This document shows positions 54,228 through 63,160 of a stretch of 64,000 nt of DNA, one piece after another; position 1 is the stretch's first letter, and each line of letters begins with the position of its first letter. The DNA is taken from assembly GCA_025057895.1 (NCBI GenBank), contig JANXEF010000004.1, positions 1 through 64,000 of the forward strand, in the 5' to 3' direction. The notes beneath the pieces were generated by a model, which was not told where the DNA came from, ran no database searches, and was given only the letters and a program-made list of their open reading frames with translations. Made by a program: the position numbers and the translations under genes. Source of the DNA: Archaeoglobaceae archaeon (lineage in GTDB: Archaea; Halobacteriota; Archaeoglobi; Archaeoglobales; Archaeoglobaceae).

Positions 54228-54929
54228 ATGCAAGTTCTGAAGAGGATTTTCAGTAGTATGGATGGAAAAGAAGTCCCAGCTTACATTTTTTCTCCCGAAG
54301 AGAGAGATAAAGTGTTATTGATTCATGGATATTCATCTTCGAAAGATGAAATGCTTGGATTAGCTTTTAGGGTTGCAGAAAAAGGATATAGTGCAATCGC
54401 AATCGATCTTAGGGGTCACGGGGAGAACGAGAATGAATTCGATGAAAATGTTCTAAATGACGTTGAAGGTGTGCTCAGAGAAGTTAAGATGAAAGGTGAA
54501 AAAATTATAACATTTGGACATAGTCTTGGGGGTTTGTTAAGTCTTAGTAGTTCTTCTGACTTTGCTATTGCCGTTTCTCCTCCTCTAATGTCTACAGTGA
54601 CACTCGAAGTAGAATTCATGCTAAGAATTAACTCCTGTAAAGTATTGGAGAAAAATGGAGCAATATTCAGAATTTTAAAAAATCTGAACCCACCTGAGAG
54701 GAGGAGAAATGCAACTATTTTCTTTGGAAAGGGTGAATCTGAGGGAATTAAAATGGCGATAAGGAAATGGGCAGAAGGAAGAGAAGTTAATCTAATAGAA
54801 ATCGAAGAAAAACAGGCTAAGCTTCCAGATTTAGATGTAGATGGAGAGAAATTAAAGGTTTACATTCCAAAGTTCGTCAGTCATCAAGCAACGATTCATG
54901 CGAGGAGAATACTCGAGTTTTTTGAGTAA
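54228..54929 (+). CDS. Alpha/beta hydrolase
   Basis: A 233 aa serine hydrolase. The nucleophile elbow is [21 protein letters not shown] gives the oxyanion region, [14 protein letters not shown] follows, and the final His is likely in [14 protein letters not shown]. Related to lysophospholipase/esterase-like archaeal hydrolases; substrate unknown. TTG 54207 is in frame, but ATG 54228 lies about 25 bases after a TATA-like ctttatt. Its last 34 bases overlap the 3' end of gyrA on the other strand. Confidence 0.85.
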   Translation: MQVLKRIFSSMDGKEVPAYIFSPEERDKVLLIHGYSSSKDEMLGLAFRVAEKGYSAIAIDLRGHGENENEFDENVLNDVEGVLREVKMKGEKIITFGHSLGGLLSLSSSSDFAIAVSPPLMSTVTLEVEFMLRINSCKVLEKNGAIFRILKNLNPPERRRNATIFFGKGESEGIKMAIRKWAEGREVNLIEIEEKQAKLPDLDVDGEKLKVYIPKFVSHQATIHARRILEFFE

Positions 54930-57283
54930 ATAAATCCTCTTTTCACACCTTTTTTGCTCACCATAACTCCTGATGAGTTTCTACGCTGGATAGGAATATC
55001 TTCAAGGTTCAATCTTATGCAGTATCCATCGCTACTAATAAGAAAAACTTCCCCTTCGTCGCAAACTTCTGCAAGAGCGATTTTACCACTTTTCTCACTG
55101 ACCTTATATCCAGATATCCCCATTGCTCCACGATTCATGACACGGAATTCGGAAACATCGCACCTCTTTCCATATCCCCTTTCGCTTAGAATGAGGATAT
55201 TTTTTCTTTTTCCTGAAGTAAGATAAGCTATACTATCCCCTTCTCGGAGAGTAATAGCAAAAACACCCCTTGAATTTCTAGAATAGATTGGTATTTTTTC
55301 CGAGTCAAGTCTAAGAACGTAACCGTTTCTTGTAACTATGAATATATCTCTACCTTTAAGAATGTCTACAAAAGAGATTCTTTCAGTAGAGGCTAGTATT
55401 CCAGCTCTTTTTGCATTCTCGAAATCTTCAATTGGAACTCTTTTTATATGTCCAGTTTCTGTTAATATGACTATATAGCTGTTTTCAAAGTTTTTAATAC
55501 CAAAAGCAGACACTATTTTCTCATCTTCGATTCTTATAATTTTTTTGAGAGAAACTCCATTTGTTGATCTATCCATTTTTGGAATCTCTTCAGCATCTAT
55601 ACAGAAAACTCTGCCTGAATCTGTAAAGATAAGAATCTTTTCATCACTTCTACATGTACCAAAGACAACTATCTCATCTCCTTCGTTCATATGGATAGCG
55701 AGTATACCAACTCCTCCTCTTTCTTGTTTCCTGAAAACATCGATTTCCATTCTCTTTGCAAATCCGTTTGAAGTTATAAGAAGTAAATTCTCTTCAATTT
55801 CAATGAAATCTACTGTTTTTTGGATTATTCTTGTCCTCCTAGGATCGCTGTATCTCTCCTTGATTTCTCTTATCTCTCTAATTAGAATCTCATTAACTTT
55901 TCGCGGTTCTGCGAGTATTTCTTCCATTTCTCTTACGAATTTTGTCAGATTAGAGTGTTCATCGATCAAAGCCTGTCTTTCGGTACTAGTAAATTTCTGG
56001 AGCTTTGTTTGAAGAACAAATTCGGCTTGAGATTCGGATAAGTTAAAAATATCCATTAGCGCTTTTTTTGCTTCTAACGGTGATTTTGATACTCTTATAG
56101 TTTTTATCGCATTGTCGAGATCTTCGATCACTTTCTTTAAACCTTCGATTATGTGAAGTCTCTCCTTAGCTTTTTCGAGCTCGTATTTGATCTTCCTCTT
56201 TGTTACCTCTCTTCTATGCTCTATGAAGTAAGAGATCAATTCTAAAAGGTTCATTATTTTTGGTTCGTTGTTGTAAAGGGCAAGGAGGTTAATTCCGAAA
56301 GTCGTTTCAAGATTTGTGTGGTTGTATAGTTTTCTGAGAGCTGTATTGGTTGAACTTTTTACTTCGATAACTATTCTGATACCTTCACGATCTGATTCGT
56401 CTCTTATGGTCTTTACTTCATCTAATTTTCCCTCCTTTACAAGTTCTGCTATGCTCTCTATCAATCGTGCTTTGTTAACCATGTATGGTACCTCTTTTAT
56501 CACAATTCGGTCTTTTTCAACTTCAACTGTACCTCTAACAGTTATTTTTCCTTTTCCAGTTCTGTAAGCTTCGATTATTCCGTCTTTTCCTATTATTTCT
56601 CCACCTGTCGGAAAATCAGGTCCCTCGATGAAACGCATAACATCATCAAGTGTCGCGTTTGGATTTTCGATGCAATATACTATAGCATCGCAGACTTCGG
56701 AGAGATTGTGGGGGGGTATATTCGTTGTCATTCCAACTGCAATGCCACTTGAGCCATTTATGAGGAGATTCGGAATTCTTGAGGGAAGAACAACAGGTTC
56801 TTTGAGGGTGGAATCAAAGTTTGACATGAAGTCGACGGTGTTTTTATCTATGTCTGCGAGCATTTCTTCAGCAATCTTCGTCAACCTTGCTTCGGTGTAT
56901 CTCATAGCAGCTGGTGAATCTCCATCGATACTTCCGAAGTTTCCTTGCCCTTCGATGAGGGGATATCTCATCGTAAAATCTTGAGCAAGTCGAACAAGTG
57001 TTTCATAGACAGCAGCATCTCCATGGGGATGATATTTACCTAGAACTTCTCCAACGATTCTCGCACACTTTCTGAAATTTTTATCACTCTTTAGCCCCAT
57101 TTCATACATAGCATAGAGTATTCTTCTCTGCACAGGCTTTAGTCCATCTCTTACATCTGGTAAAGCTCTACCAACGATTACGCTCATCGCGTAATCGATG
57201 TAAGAACTCCTCAACTCTTCCCCTATATCTCTAATTATTTCCACGAGGAATTCTCTATGAGAGGATTTAAATCGATTCTCCAT
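54896..57283 (-). CDS. gyrA: DNA gyrase subunit A
   Basis: A 795 aa type IIA topoisomerase subunit. The N-terminal [20 protein letters not shown] and [15 protein letters not shown] lead to the catalytic Tyr at about residue 129 ([10 protein letters not shown]), the coiled tower, and a C-terminal beta-pinwheel from about 480. The GyrA box, QRRGGKG in bacteria, is QERGGVG here. Open frame runs to 57364, but ATG 57283 fits the family start and lies about 28 bases after gatttttatgg. gyrB is not adjacent. Confidence 0.95.
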   Translation of the reverse strand: MENRFKSSHREFLVEIIRDIGEELRSSYIDYAMSVIVGRALPDVRDGLKPVQRRILYAMYEMGLKSDKNFRKCARIVGEVLGKYHPHGDAAVYETLVRLAQDFTMRYPLIEGQGNFGSIDGDSPAAMRYTEARLTKIAEEMLADIDKNTVDFMSNFDSTLKEPVVLPSRIPNLLINGSSGIAVGMTTNIPPHNLSEVCDAIVYCIENPNATLDDVMRFIEGPDFPTGGEIIGKDGIIEAYRTGKGKITVRGTVEVEKDRIVIKEVPYMVNKARLIESIAELVKEGKLDEVKTIRDESDREGIRIVIEVKSSTNTALRKLYNHTNLETTFGINLLALYNNEPKIMNLLELISYFIEHRREVTKRKIKYELEKAKERLHIIEGLKKVIEDLDNAIKTIRVSKSPLEAKKALMDIFNLSESQAEFVLQTKLQKFTSTERQALIDEHSNLTKFVREMEEILAEPRKVNEILIREIREIKERYSDPRRTRIIQKTVDFIEIEENLLLITSNGFAKRMEIDVFRKQERGGVGILAIHMNEGDEIVVFGTCRSDEKILIFTDSGRVFCIDAEEIPKMDRSTNGVSLKKIIRIEDEKIVSAFGIKNFENSYIVILTETGHIKRVPIEDFENAKRAGILASTERISFVDILKGRDIFIVTRNGYVLRLDSEKIPIYSRNSRGVFAITLREGDSIAYLTSGKRKNILILSERGYGKRCDVSEFRVMNRGAMGISGYKVSEKSGKIALAEVCDEGEVFLISSDGYCIRLNLEDIPIQRRNSSGVMVSKKGVKRGFIYSKNSSILLA

Positions 57284-57406
57284 ATATCTGAAAGGTAAGA
57301 AAAGCCATAAAAATCGTGGAAAATCACTTCTTTTAAAAGAAAGCTTTTTTGATAGAGATGTCATGAAAATGAGAAAAGATTAATTATCTTAAATACTTCT
57401 TCTTTC
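57284..57406. promoter_or_regulatory. Divergent promoter region of gyrA and argF
   Basis: The 123-base gap carries gatttttatgg on the minus strand (about 57307-57317) for gyrA and gattaatta on the plus strand (about 57377-57385) for argF, each 22-30 bases from its ATG. Confidence 0.45.
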
Positions 57407-58306
57407 ATGAAGCATCTACTTTCAATTTCGGATTTGAGCAAGGAAGAAATCCTTTCAATTCTCGAACTCGCAGAAAAGTTAAAATTTGAAAGACAAAAAA
57501 GGATATTTAAAGAATATTTGAGGAACAAAAGTCTTGCGATGATATTCGAGTTACCCTCTACTAGGACTCGTATCTCCTTTGAGATTGCAATGCTCGAATT
57601 AGGTGGACATGCGCTTTATCTTAGCTGGAATGATCTCCAACTTGGAAGAGGAGAACCAATAAAAGATACGGCAAGGGTAATGAGCAGATATGTCAATGCG
57701 GTTATGATGAGAGTGAGAAATCACTCCACGATCGAAGAATTTGCTCGCTTCTCTTCAGTCCCAGTTATCAATGGATTGAGCAATCTTGAGCATCCCTGTC
57801 AAATATTGGCAGATTTGCTCACTATAAAGGAAAAGAAGGGTAGATTGGATGGAATAAAAATTGCTTGGATTGGTGATGGAAACAATGTTTGCAACTCTCT
57901 AATCTTAGCAGCTGCAAAACTTGGAATTAGGATAGATGTTGCGTGTCCAGAAGGATATGAGCCAGATTCGGATATCATCAAGTTTGCACACTCAGTAGGA
58001 GTTTTTAAACTACTTAGAAATCCAAAAGAAGCAGTTATGAATGCCGATATCATCTACACTGATGTATGGGCTTCTATGGGGCAAGAAGCAGAAAGAGAGA
58101 AAAGACTCAAAGCTTTTAAAGATTATCAGGTGAACGAGAATTTACTCAGAATTGCTAGAGATGCAATTGTTATGCATTGTCTTCCAGCACATCGTGGTGA
58201 GGAGATAACGGACACAGTCATTGAAGGAAAAAATAGCGTTATTTTCGATCAGGCGGAAAACAGATTGCATGCGCAAAAAGCCTTATTGATTAATCTCATT
58301 ATTTGA
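57407..58306 (+). CDS. argF: Ornithine carbamoyltransferase
   Basis: A 299 aa enzyme that transfers the carbamoyl group to ornithine, giving citrulline. Carbamoyl-phosphate motif LPSTRTRISFEIA, HPCQILADLLTIKE, the ornithine-loop region and HCLPAHRGEEIT identify it as ornithine rather than aspartate transcarbamylase. The 3' end overlaps the convergent GNAT gene by eight bases. Confidence 0.96.
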   Translation: MKHLLSISDLSKEEILSILELAEKLKFERQKRIFKEYLRNKSLAMIFELPSTRTRISFEIAMLELGGHALYLSWNDLQLGRGEPIKDTARVMSRYVNAVMMRVRNHSTIEEFARFSSVPVINGLSNLEHPCQILADLLTIKEKKGRLDGIKIAWIGDGNNVCNSLILAAAKLGIRIDVACPEGYEPDSDIIKFAHSVGVFKLLRNPKEAVMNADIIYTDVWASMGQEAEREKRLKAFKDYQVNENLLRIARDAIVMHCLPAHRGEEITDTVIEGKNSVIFDQAENRLHAQKALLINLII

Positions 58307-58802
58307 GTTGTAAATACATATCAAACTCGTAATATGGAGCAACGATTTCGAATCCGAGTTTTTTGTAAACATGTATAGCTCTTGCGTTTGTTCTTTCAGT
58401 CACTAGCATTATTCCATCAAAACCAGCTTTTTTACAATACTCGATTATGAGTTTCATCATCTCTTGTCCCAATCCACGGTTTTGGTAATCTTGATGAATA
58501 AAGATCATGAGATCAACTCGATTTTTTTCGTCTGGAACAATCACAAGGTGTCCTACTACTTTTTCATCTTTTTCTGCTATGATAGAGAAACCATTTTTGC
58601 TTAAATAATCTATCCAGTTCTCTATTGCAGTTCTCGTCATTGGAGGTAGACCGAGACAAGAATAGTTGGGATTGTAGTTCACGTACATCTCTATGAGCTT
58701 CTCTCTATCCTTCTCGTGATAGTATTGTCTGACAATTATTTCTTCTCCAGCTTTGTCTCTCACGATTACATCTTTGAAAGTTGGAAACAGGATCGTTACC
58801 AC
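58299..58802 (-). CDS. GNAT family N-acetyltransferase
   Basis: A 167 aa acetyltransferase. The acetyl-CoA pyrophosphate loop is DYQNRGLGQEMMKLIIEYCK; NARAIHVYKKLGFEIVAPY closes the fold. The N-terminal extension REKLIEMYVNYNPNYSCLG is reminiscent of archaeal GNATs of unknown substrate. The start is GTG 58802, about 25 bases after a TATA-like actttaag, giving a leaderless mRNA. Confidence 0.85.
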   Translation of the reverse strand: MVTILFPTFKDVIVRDKAGEEIIVRQYYHEKDREKLIEMYVNYNPNYSCLGLPPMTRTAIENWIDYLSKNGFSIIAEKDEKVVGHLVIVPDEKNRVDLMIFIHQDYQNRGLGQEMMKLIIEYCKKAGFDGIMLVTERTNARAIHVYKKLGFEIVAPYYEFDMYLQLK

Positions 58803-58873
58803 AAATCTACTGGGACTTAAAGTTTTTAAGTTTTTTTAGAGAGGATTAATTTAAATAGAATTTTATGAGACAT

Positions 58874-60091
58874 TTAATACATACTCCTACTCTCTATCTC
58901 ACCAACCATGTTCACTTTTAAGAGTTCTTTAGCAATCTCAAATTTATAGTTTCCAAGTAAGAACATCAACTTTACAAGTGCTGTTTCGGGGAGCATATCT
59001 CCTCCCTCGATCACACCTGCATTTAGTAAGTCTCTACCCGTATCGTAAACGCGGTTACACACTTTTCCATTCAAACACTGTGAAGTCATGACTACTATAG
59101 AGTCTCCACAAATCTTTTTTAGGGTTTCTATCCAGTCTGTTGAAACATGTCCAAGTCCTGTGCCTTCAATTACGAAACCCCGATATCCTTTGGAATAGAA
59201 AAATTCGATTATTTCGGGACTTAGTCCAGGGAAAAATTTTATGAGTACGACTTTTTCCTCTAGTTTATCTCTTAAACTCAGTTCTCTCTCATCTCTTCTG
59301 AATCGCCATGAAAGCCACTCTATTTCAAGAGAGGGATAGTTTATCTTAGCCACAGGTTTTGTGTTTATTGACTGAAAAGCGTCTCTTCTTGAGGTGTGCA
59401 TTTTTCTAACTTTAACTCCACGATGTGCATAGCAGAAGTCATCATTTGTCGTTCCATGCATACATACCAGTACTTCTCCAACATCACTGACACTTAGTTT
59501 TGCAGAGCAGAGCAAGTTTATGACAGCATCGCTGCTAGGTCTATCACTACTCCTCTGTGATCCTACAAAAATTATTGGCTTTGGAGTTGAGATCATAAAA
59601 GATACGGCGGAAGAAGAATAGTGCATAGTATCGGTACCATGGGTTACTATTACTCCTTCGTGACTTTTTAAAGCTTCATAAATCCTTCTAGCAAGTTCGA
59701 TCCAGTAATAGGGTTTCATGTTTTCACTTAAAATGTTGTAAAGAAGTTCTGTCGAAATGTTACAGATATCAGCGATTTCTGGAACATCTGAAATTATCTC
59801 TTCTGCTGTAAACTGACTTGTAACAGCTCCAGTTCTATAGTCAATCCTGCTCGCAATTGTTCCACCTGTCGAGATTATTTTCACTTCAGGTAAACCATCT
59901 TTTTTCCTTATCTCTTTCTTAATAGGGGCTTTTTCAACATCTTCAAGTATTTCTATTAGCTCGTATTCTGTGAATCCGACGTTGTAGCCATTTTCAAGCT
60001 TTAGCACAAAGTTTTCTGTAAAACTTGGCATAACTGTACCCTCAAAAACTCTACCTTTTGCTTTTATCTTAACTCTTTTACCCGTTAACAT
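58874..60091 (-). CDS. gatD: Glutamyl-tRNA(Gln) amidotransferase subunit D
   Basis: A 405 aa asparaginase-like subunit releasing ammonia from glutamine for the archaeal GatDE enzyme, which makes Gln-tRNA(Gln). The N-terminal SH3-like barrel (about 1-60) precedes the catalytic part with IISTGGTIASRIDYRTGAV and VIVTHGTDTMHYSSSAVSFM, split by its glycines. TTG 60094 is in frame; ATG 60091 sits seven bases after gggggt and is preferred. It overlaps argH by 14 bases. gatE is elsewhere. Confidence 0.95.
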   Translation of the reverse strand: MLTGKRVKIKAKGRVFEGTVMPSFTENFVLKLENGYNVGFTEYELIEILEDVEKAPIKKEIRKKDGLPEVKIISTGGTIASRIDYRTGAVTSQFTAEEIISDVPEIADICNISTELLYNILSENMKPYYWIELARRIYEALKSHEGVIVTHGTDTMHYSSSAVSFMISTPKPIIFVGSQRSSDRPSSDAVINLLCSAKLSVSDVGEVLVCMHGTTNDDFCYAHRGVKVRKMHTSRRDAFQSINTKPVAKINYPSLEIEWLSWRFRRDERELSLRDKLEEKVVLIKFFPGLSPEIIEFFYSKGYRGFVIEGTGLGHVSTDWIETLKKICGDSIVVMTSQCLNGKVCNRVYDTGRDLLNAGVIEGGDMLPETALVKLMFLLGNYKFEIAKELLKVNMVGEIESRSMY

Positions 60092-61520
60092 CAAGGATAC
60101 CCCCTATTTTCTTTACTTCTTTTTTCATTAATTCTAATCTAATTGCTATTTTTTCTCTCAATCTTTTGATAACTCTTCGATTTTTTCTCAGTTTATCTTT
60201 CCTTTTATCAATCATCCTCAATACTTCTTCTTTTGCTGTTCCTCCTAGGTTTCTTCTTCTCTCCACTGCTTTCTCAACATCCAAAGCATCTTTTAACATT
60301 TCATCATCAACTTTTATTTCATAACCAAAATCTCTAGCAGTTTTCTCGACAGCATCTGCAGTCATTGGGAGATTTTGTGACACTATCCTACTAACTATTC
60401 TATGTGCATCTCTGAATGGAATTCTGAATTCTTTTACAAGCATATCTGCAACTTCAGTTGCTGTCGTGAACTTCTCTTTTGATCTCTCTTTGAGAAGAGC
60501 TGTGTTGAATTTCACACCTTTCATCATTCCATTCATAACTTCTAGTGATTCAATTGTGAGTTCCATTGTATCGTATATGATTTTATTCATCTCCTGAAAA
60601 TCTCTGTTGTAGCTAAATGGTAAAGCTTTGTAAATTGCCATTGCTGAAGTGAGATCACCAATTATCTTTCCAGTTTTTGCTCTGATTAGTTCAGCTATGT
60701 CTGGGTTCTTTTTTTGTGGCATTATTGATGAAGTTGAAGCAAATTCGTTAGGTAATTCGATGAAGCGAAGGGTCGAGAAAATTATGATCTCCTCTGCTAT
60801 TCTTGAAATGCTGAGCATTATCGAAGAGCAGACAAAAATAGATTCAATGATGAAATCGCGTGAGGAAACAGCATCTTCGCTGTGTTCTAATACACTGTTA
60901 AAACCGAGTATTTTTGCTGTGAACTCTCTATCAAGACTGTAACTTGTTGATGCAAAAGCTGAAGCACCAAGAGGACAGATATTTGCTCTTCTAAAGGCGT
61001 CTATAACTCTTTCGATATCTCTGTCGAGCATATCGAAATATGTCAGAATGTGGTGTGACAATCTTGTTGGTTGTGCGAACTGTAGGTGTGTAAATCCTGG
61101 CATTATTGCATCGTTTTTCTCAGCATTCTCCAAAATTGTTGACTGCAGTTCAATAATTTTTTCAGCAATTATTATCAAATGATCTCTTACAAACATTCTG
61201 AGACAAGTCGCCACTTCATCGTTTCTAGATCTGCCTGTATGCATCCTTTTTCCCTCTTTTGTTAGCTTGGTCACCTCTGCCTCAATTGCTTCATGAACAT
61301 CTTCGAAATTTAATTCGTAACCTTTTTTTCTTACCTCTTTCAGAGCATTTATTATCTCTAATGCTTCTTCTCTTTTTATATGACCATTTTTGTGTAAATT
61401 GAGTACGTGTGCAACATCTACGAGAATGTCGTAGTAAAAGATTTTTGAATCGTGCTCAATAGAGCTAGAAAACTTCAATGCTTTCGGATCAAATTTTCCT
61501 AATCTCTCTTTTCTGAACAT
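60078..61520 (-). CDS. argH: Argininosuccinate lyase
   Basis: A 480 aa fumarase-superfamily enzyme splitting argininosuccinate into arginine and fumarate. Signature SSIMPQKKNPDIAELIR, catalytic-site HTGRSRNDEVATCLR and GFTHLQFAQPTRLSHH are present. Longer in-frame starts (61529, 61565) exist, but ATG 61520 gives MFRKERLGKFD, the usual start, and forms TGATG with the moaE stop. Middle gene of moaE-argH-gatD. Confidence 0.95.
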   Translation of the reverse strand: MFRKERLGKFDPKALKFSSSIEHDSKIFYYDILVDVAHVLNLHKNGHIKREEALEIINALKEVRKKGYELNFEDVHEAIEAEVTKLTKEGKRMHTGRSRNDEVATCLRMFVRDHLIIIAEKIIELQSTILENAEKNDAIMPGFTHLQFAQPTRLSHHILTYFDMLDRDIERVIDAFRRANICPLGASAFASTSYSLDREFTAKILGFNSVLEHSEDAVSSRDFIIESIFVCSSIMLSISRIAEEIIIFSTLRFIELPNEFASTSSIMPQKKNPDIAELIRAKTGKIIGDLTSAMAIYKALPFSYNRDFQEMNKIIYDTMELTIESLEVMNGMMKGVKFNTALLKERSKEKFTTATEVADMLVKEFRIPFRDAHRIVSRIVSQNLPMTADAVEKTARDFGYEIKVDDEMLKDALDVEKAVERRRNLGGTAKEEVLRMIDKRKDKLRKNRRVIKRLREKIAIRLELMKKEVKKIGGILDVNG

Positions 61521-62194
61521 CAAATCCATCTCTCCTCTCCATTTTCGAATCTCTCCTTTTTCCATATTGGTAAATCCGTTTTCATGAGTTCAACAGCGAG
61601 AATAAGGGGAGCCCAAATGTCTTTTCTGTGTTGTCCAATGACTCCAATATATACTATATCTTCTCCAGGCTTAATCTTTCCGATTTTGTGGTAAATCTCT
61701 ACATTCTTTATTCCTGGGAATTTTTTAACCTTTTTAACTAGTTCTTTTACTTTATCATCTAGAATCTCCTTGTAAGCTTCATACTCCAGCATTTCAACCT
61801 TTTTACCTTCTGAAACACCCCTCGCAACTCCCACAAAAATACCTACTGCTCCACAATCCATTAAACCTTTTTTTAACTTTTCTGCAATTGACTTTATGGT
61901 TTCGAATTCTGGAGCTTTTTGCAAATCATCGATTTTTTCAGCTTTGGGTATATTGAAACCAACCTCATCTTTTATTTCTTCTATTTCGAGTTCGAATCCC
62001 TCGAGTATTGCAAAATCGAAACCAAGATCTGTAAGACACTCGAGTACAATTCCTAAGTTTTTAATCTCGGAGATTATTTTTAATTCTCCTGCAATCGCAC
62101 AAAACTCGTTTTTTCCATTCTTTGCCACAAGAACAGCTTTTCCAATTTTTTTTGCATCTTCAAAGGTCGCTTCATTACCCAAAACAATTTTCAA
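61520..62194 (-). CDS. moaE: Molybdopterin synthase catalytic subunit MoaE with N-terminal extension
   Basis: A 224 aa protein. Residues about 90-224 are MoaE: AVGIFVGVARGVSEGKKVEM, YEAYKEILDDKVKELVKKVK, IYHKIGKIKPGEDIVYIGV, HRKDIWAPLILAVELMK and the catalytic Lys region PIWKKERF. The first 85 residues (MKIVLGNEATFEDAKKIGKA) are an extra domain resembling remnants of a MobB-like fold without a P-loop. The start is TTG 62194 after a strong gggggtga site. It leads the operon with argH and gatD. Confidence 0.9.
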   Translation of the reverse strand: MKIVLGNEATFEDAKKIGKAVLVAKNGKNEFCAIAGELKIISEIKNLGIVLECLTDLGFDFAILEGFELEIEEIKDEVGFNIPKAEKIDDLQKAPEFETIKSIAEKLKKGLMDCGAVGIFVGVARGVSEGKKVEMLEYEAYKEILDDKVKELVKKVKKFPGIKNVEIYHKIGKIKPGEDIVYIGVIGQHRKDIWAPLILAVELMKTDLPIWKKERFENGEERWI

Positions 62195-62291
62195 GATTTT
62201 TCACCCCCTATCGAACAGAAAAAAAGATATCATCAAAAACACTTAATCTTTTGAATAAAATTTTTATGCCAAAAAAGAGTTTGAAATTTAG

Positions 62292-62429
62292 ATGTCTTCT
62301 TTCATGATATGCAAGTGTGGGAGAATTGCAGAAATAAAGTGCAGAAGATGTGGAAGATATATTTGTAGAAAATGCCACCACCATCACGGTCTTTGTCTGG
62401 AATGTCGCAGGAAGATGATTAAAGTTTAA
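62292..62429 (+). CDS. Tiny zinc-finger protein (Cys/His-rich)
   Basis: A 45 aa gene beginning MSSFMICKCGRIAEIKCRRC and containing ICRKCHHHHGLCLEC near its end. Pairs C7/C9, C17/C20, C25/C28 and C35/C38 plus four consecutive histidines (29-32) could hold two zinc ions in a B-box- or cross-brace-like arrangement. A stop codon directly before the ATG fixes the frame. TATA-like aaatttttatg (about 62258-62267) lies about 28 bases upstream. No family assigned; a lone gene facing fwdC. Confidence 0.75.
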   Translation: MSSFMICKCGRIAEIKCRRCGRYICRKCHHHHGLCLECRRKMIKV

Positions 62430-62455
62430 AAACATCTCAAACACAAATTAAAAAG

Positions 62456-63160
62456 TTAAAAATTTTTTACAACTCCCTCACCTTTCACATTTACGTCTCC
62501 AACCCAACCTTTCTCAGTCTTTTTGAAAGTTGGAAGCACCTCAAATGAACCTTTGATCCTTATTTCTCCACCACGCATATCTCCGCCTACGAAACCGCAA
62601 GAACCATGGATTTCAATAACTCCACCACGCATCTCCATACCAATAAAATCACCAGCATTACCCTTTATTATTATTTCTCCACCACTCATCTTGTCGCCTA
62701 CATAGTTACCAGCGTTACCTTCGATCAAGATTTTTCCAGCACTCATACCAACTGCATCGCCATAGTAAGCGCATCCAACGAGATTCTTGGCGTTACCTTT
62801 CACGATTATCTCTCCACCAGCCATCTCTGTTCCAAGCCAGTCATCTGCGTCTTTCTCAATTATTATTCTGCCACCACGCATGAATGCTCCACAATTTGTG
62901 CCTATACTTCCTTTAACAAGGATCTCACCATCTACCATCCTCGTTCCAACCCATTTAACTCTGCTAAAATCACCACCAAGTACAATTTTCTTATCTTCTC
63001 CCTCTTTTGAAATTTCGAAGAGCTCACCAAGTTCAACTATTTTGTTTCCATAGAAAACCTTGAACTTTTTGACTTCTTCAACTTTTTTTAAAGCAAGGTC
63101 TGGAGTGATTTCAGCTTCAACACACACTTCAAAATACTTCTTTGGCTTTATTATAAGCAT
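62456..63160 (-). CDS. fwdC: Formylmethanofuran dehydrogenase subunit C
   Basis: A 234 aa right-handed beta-helix subunit of the enzyme that reduces CO2 to formylmethanofuran or, in Archaeoglobi, oxidises it in reverse. The beta helix shows about seven repeats of the type GxxMxGGxIxIxGxA (MVDGEILVKGSIG, MAGGEIIVKGNAK, MSGGEIIIKGNAG, MRGGVIEIHGSCG). ATG overlaps the fwdA stop as TGATG, so the two are co-translated. Confidence 0.96.
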   Translation of the reverse strand: MLIIKPKKYFEVCVEAEITPDLALKKVEEVKKFKVFYGNKIVELGELFEISKEGEDKKIVLGGDFSRVKWVGTRMVDGEILVKGSIGTNCGAFMRGGRIIIEKDADDWLGTEMAGGEIIVKGNAKNLVGCAYYGDAVGMSAGKILIEGNAGNYVGDKMSGGEIIIKGNAGDFIGMEMRGGVIEIHGSCGFVGGDMRGGEIRIKGSFEVLPTFKKTEKGWVGDVNVKGEGVVKNF

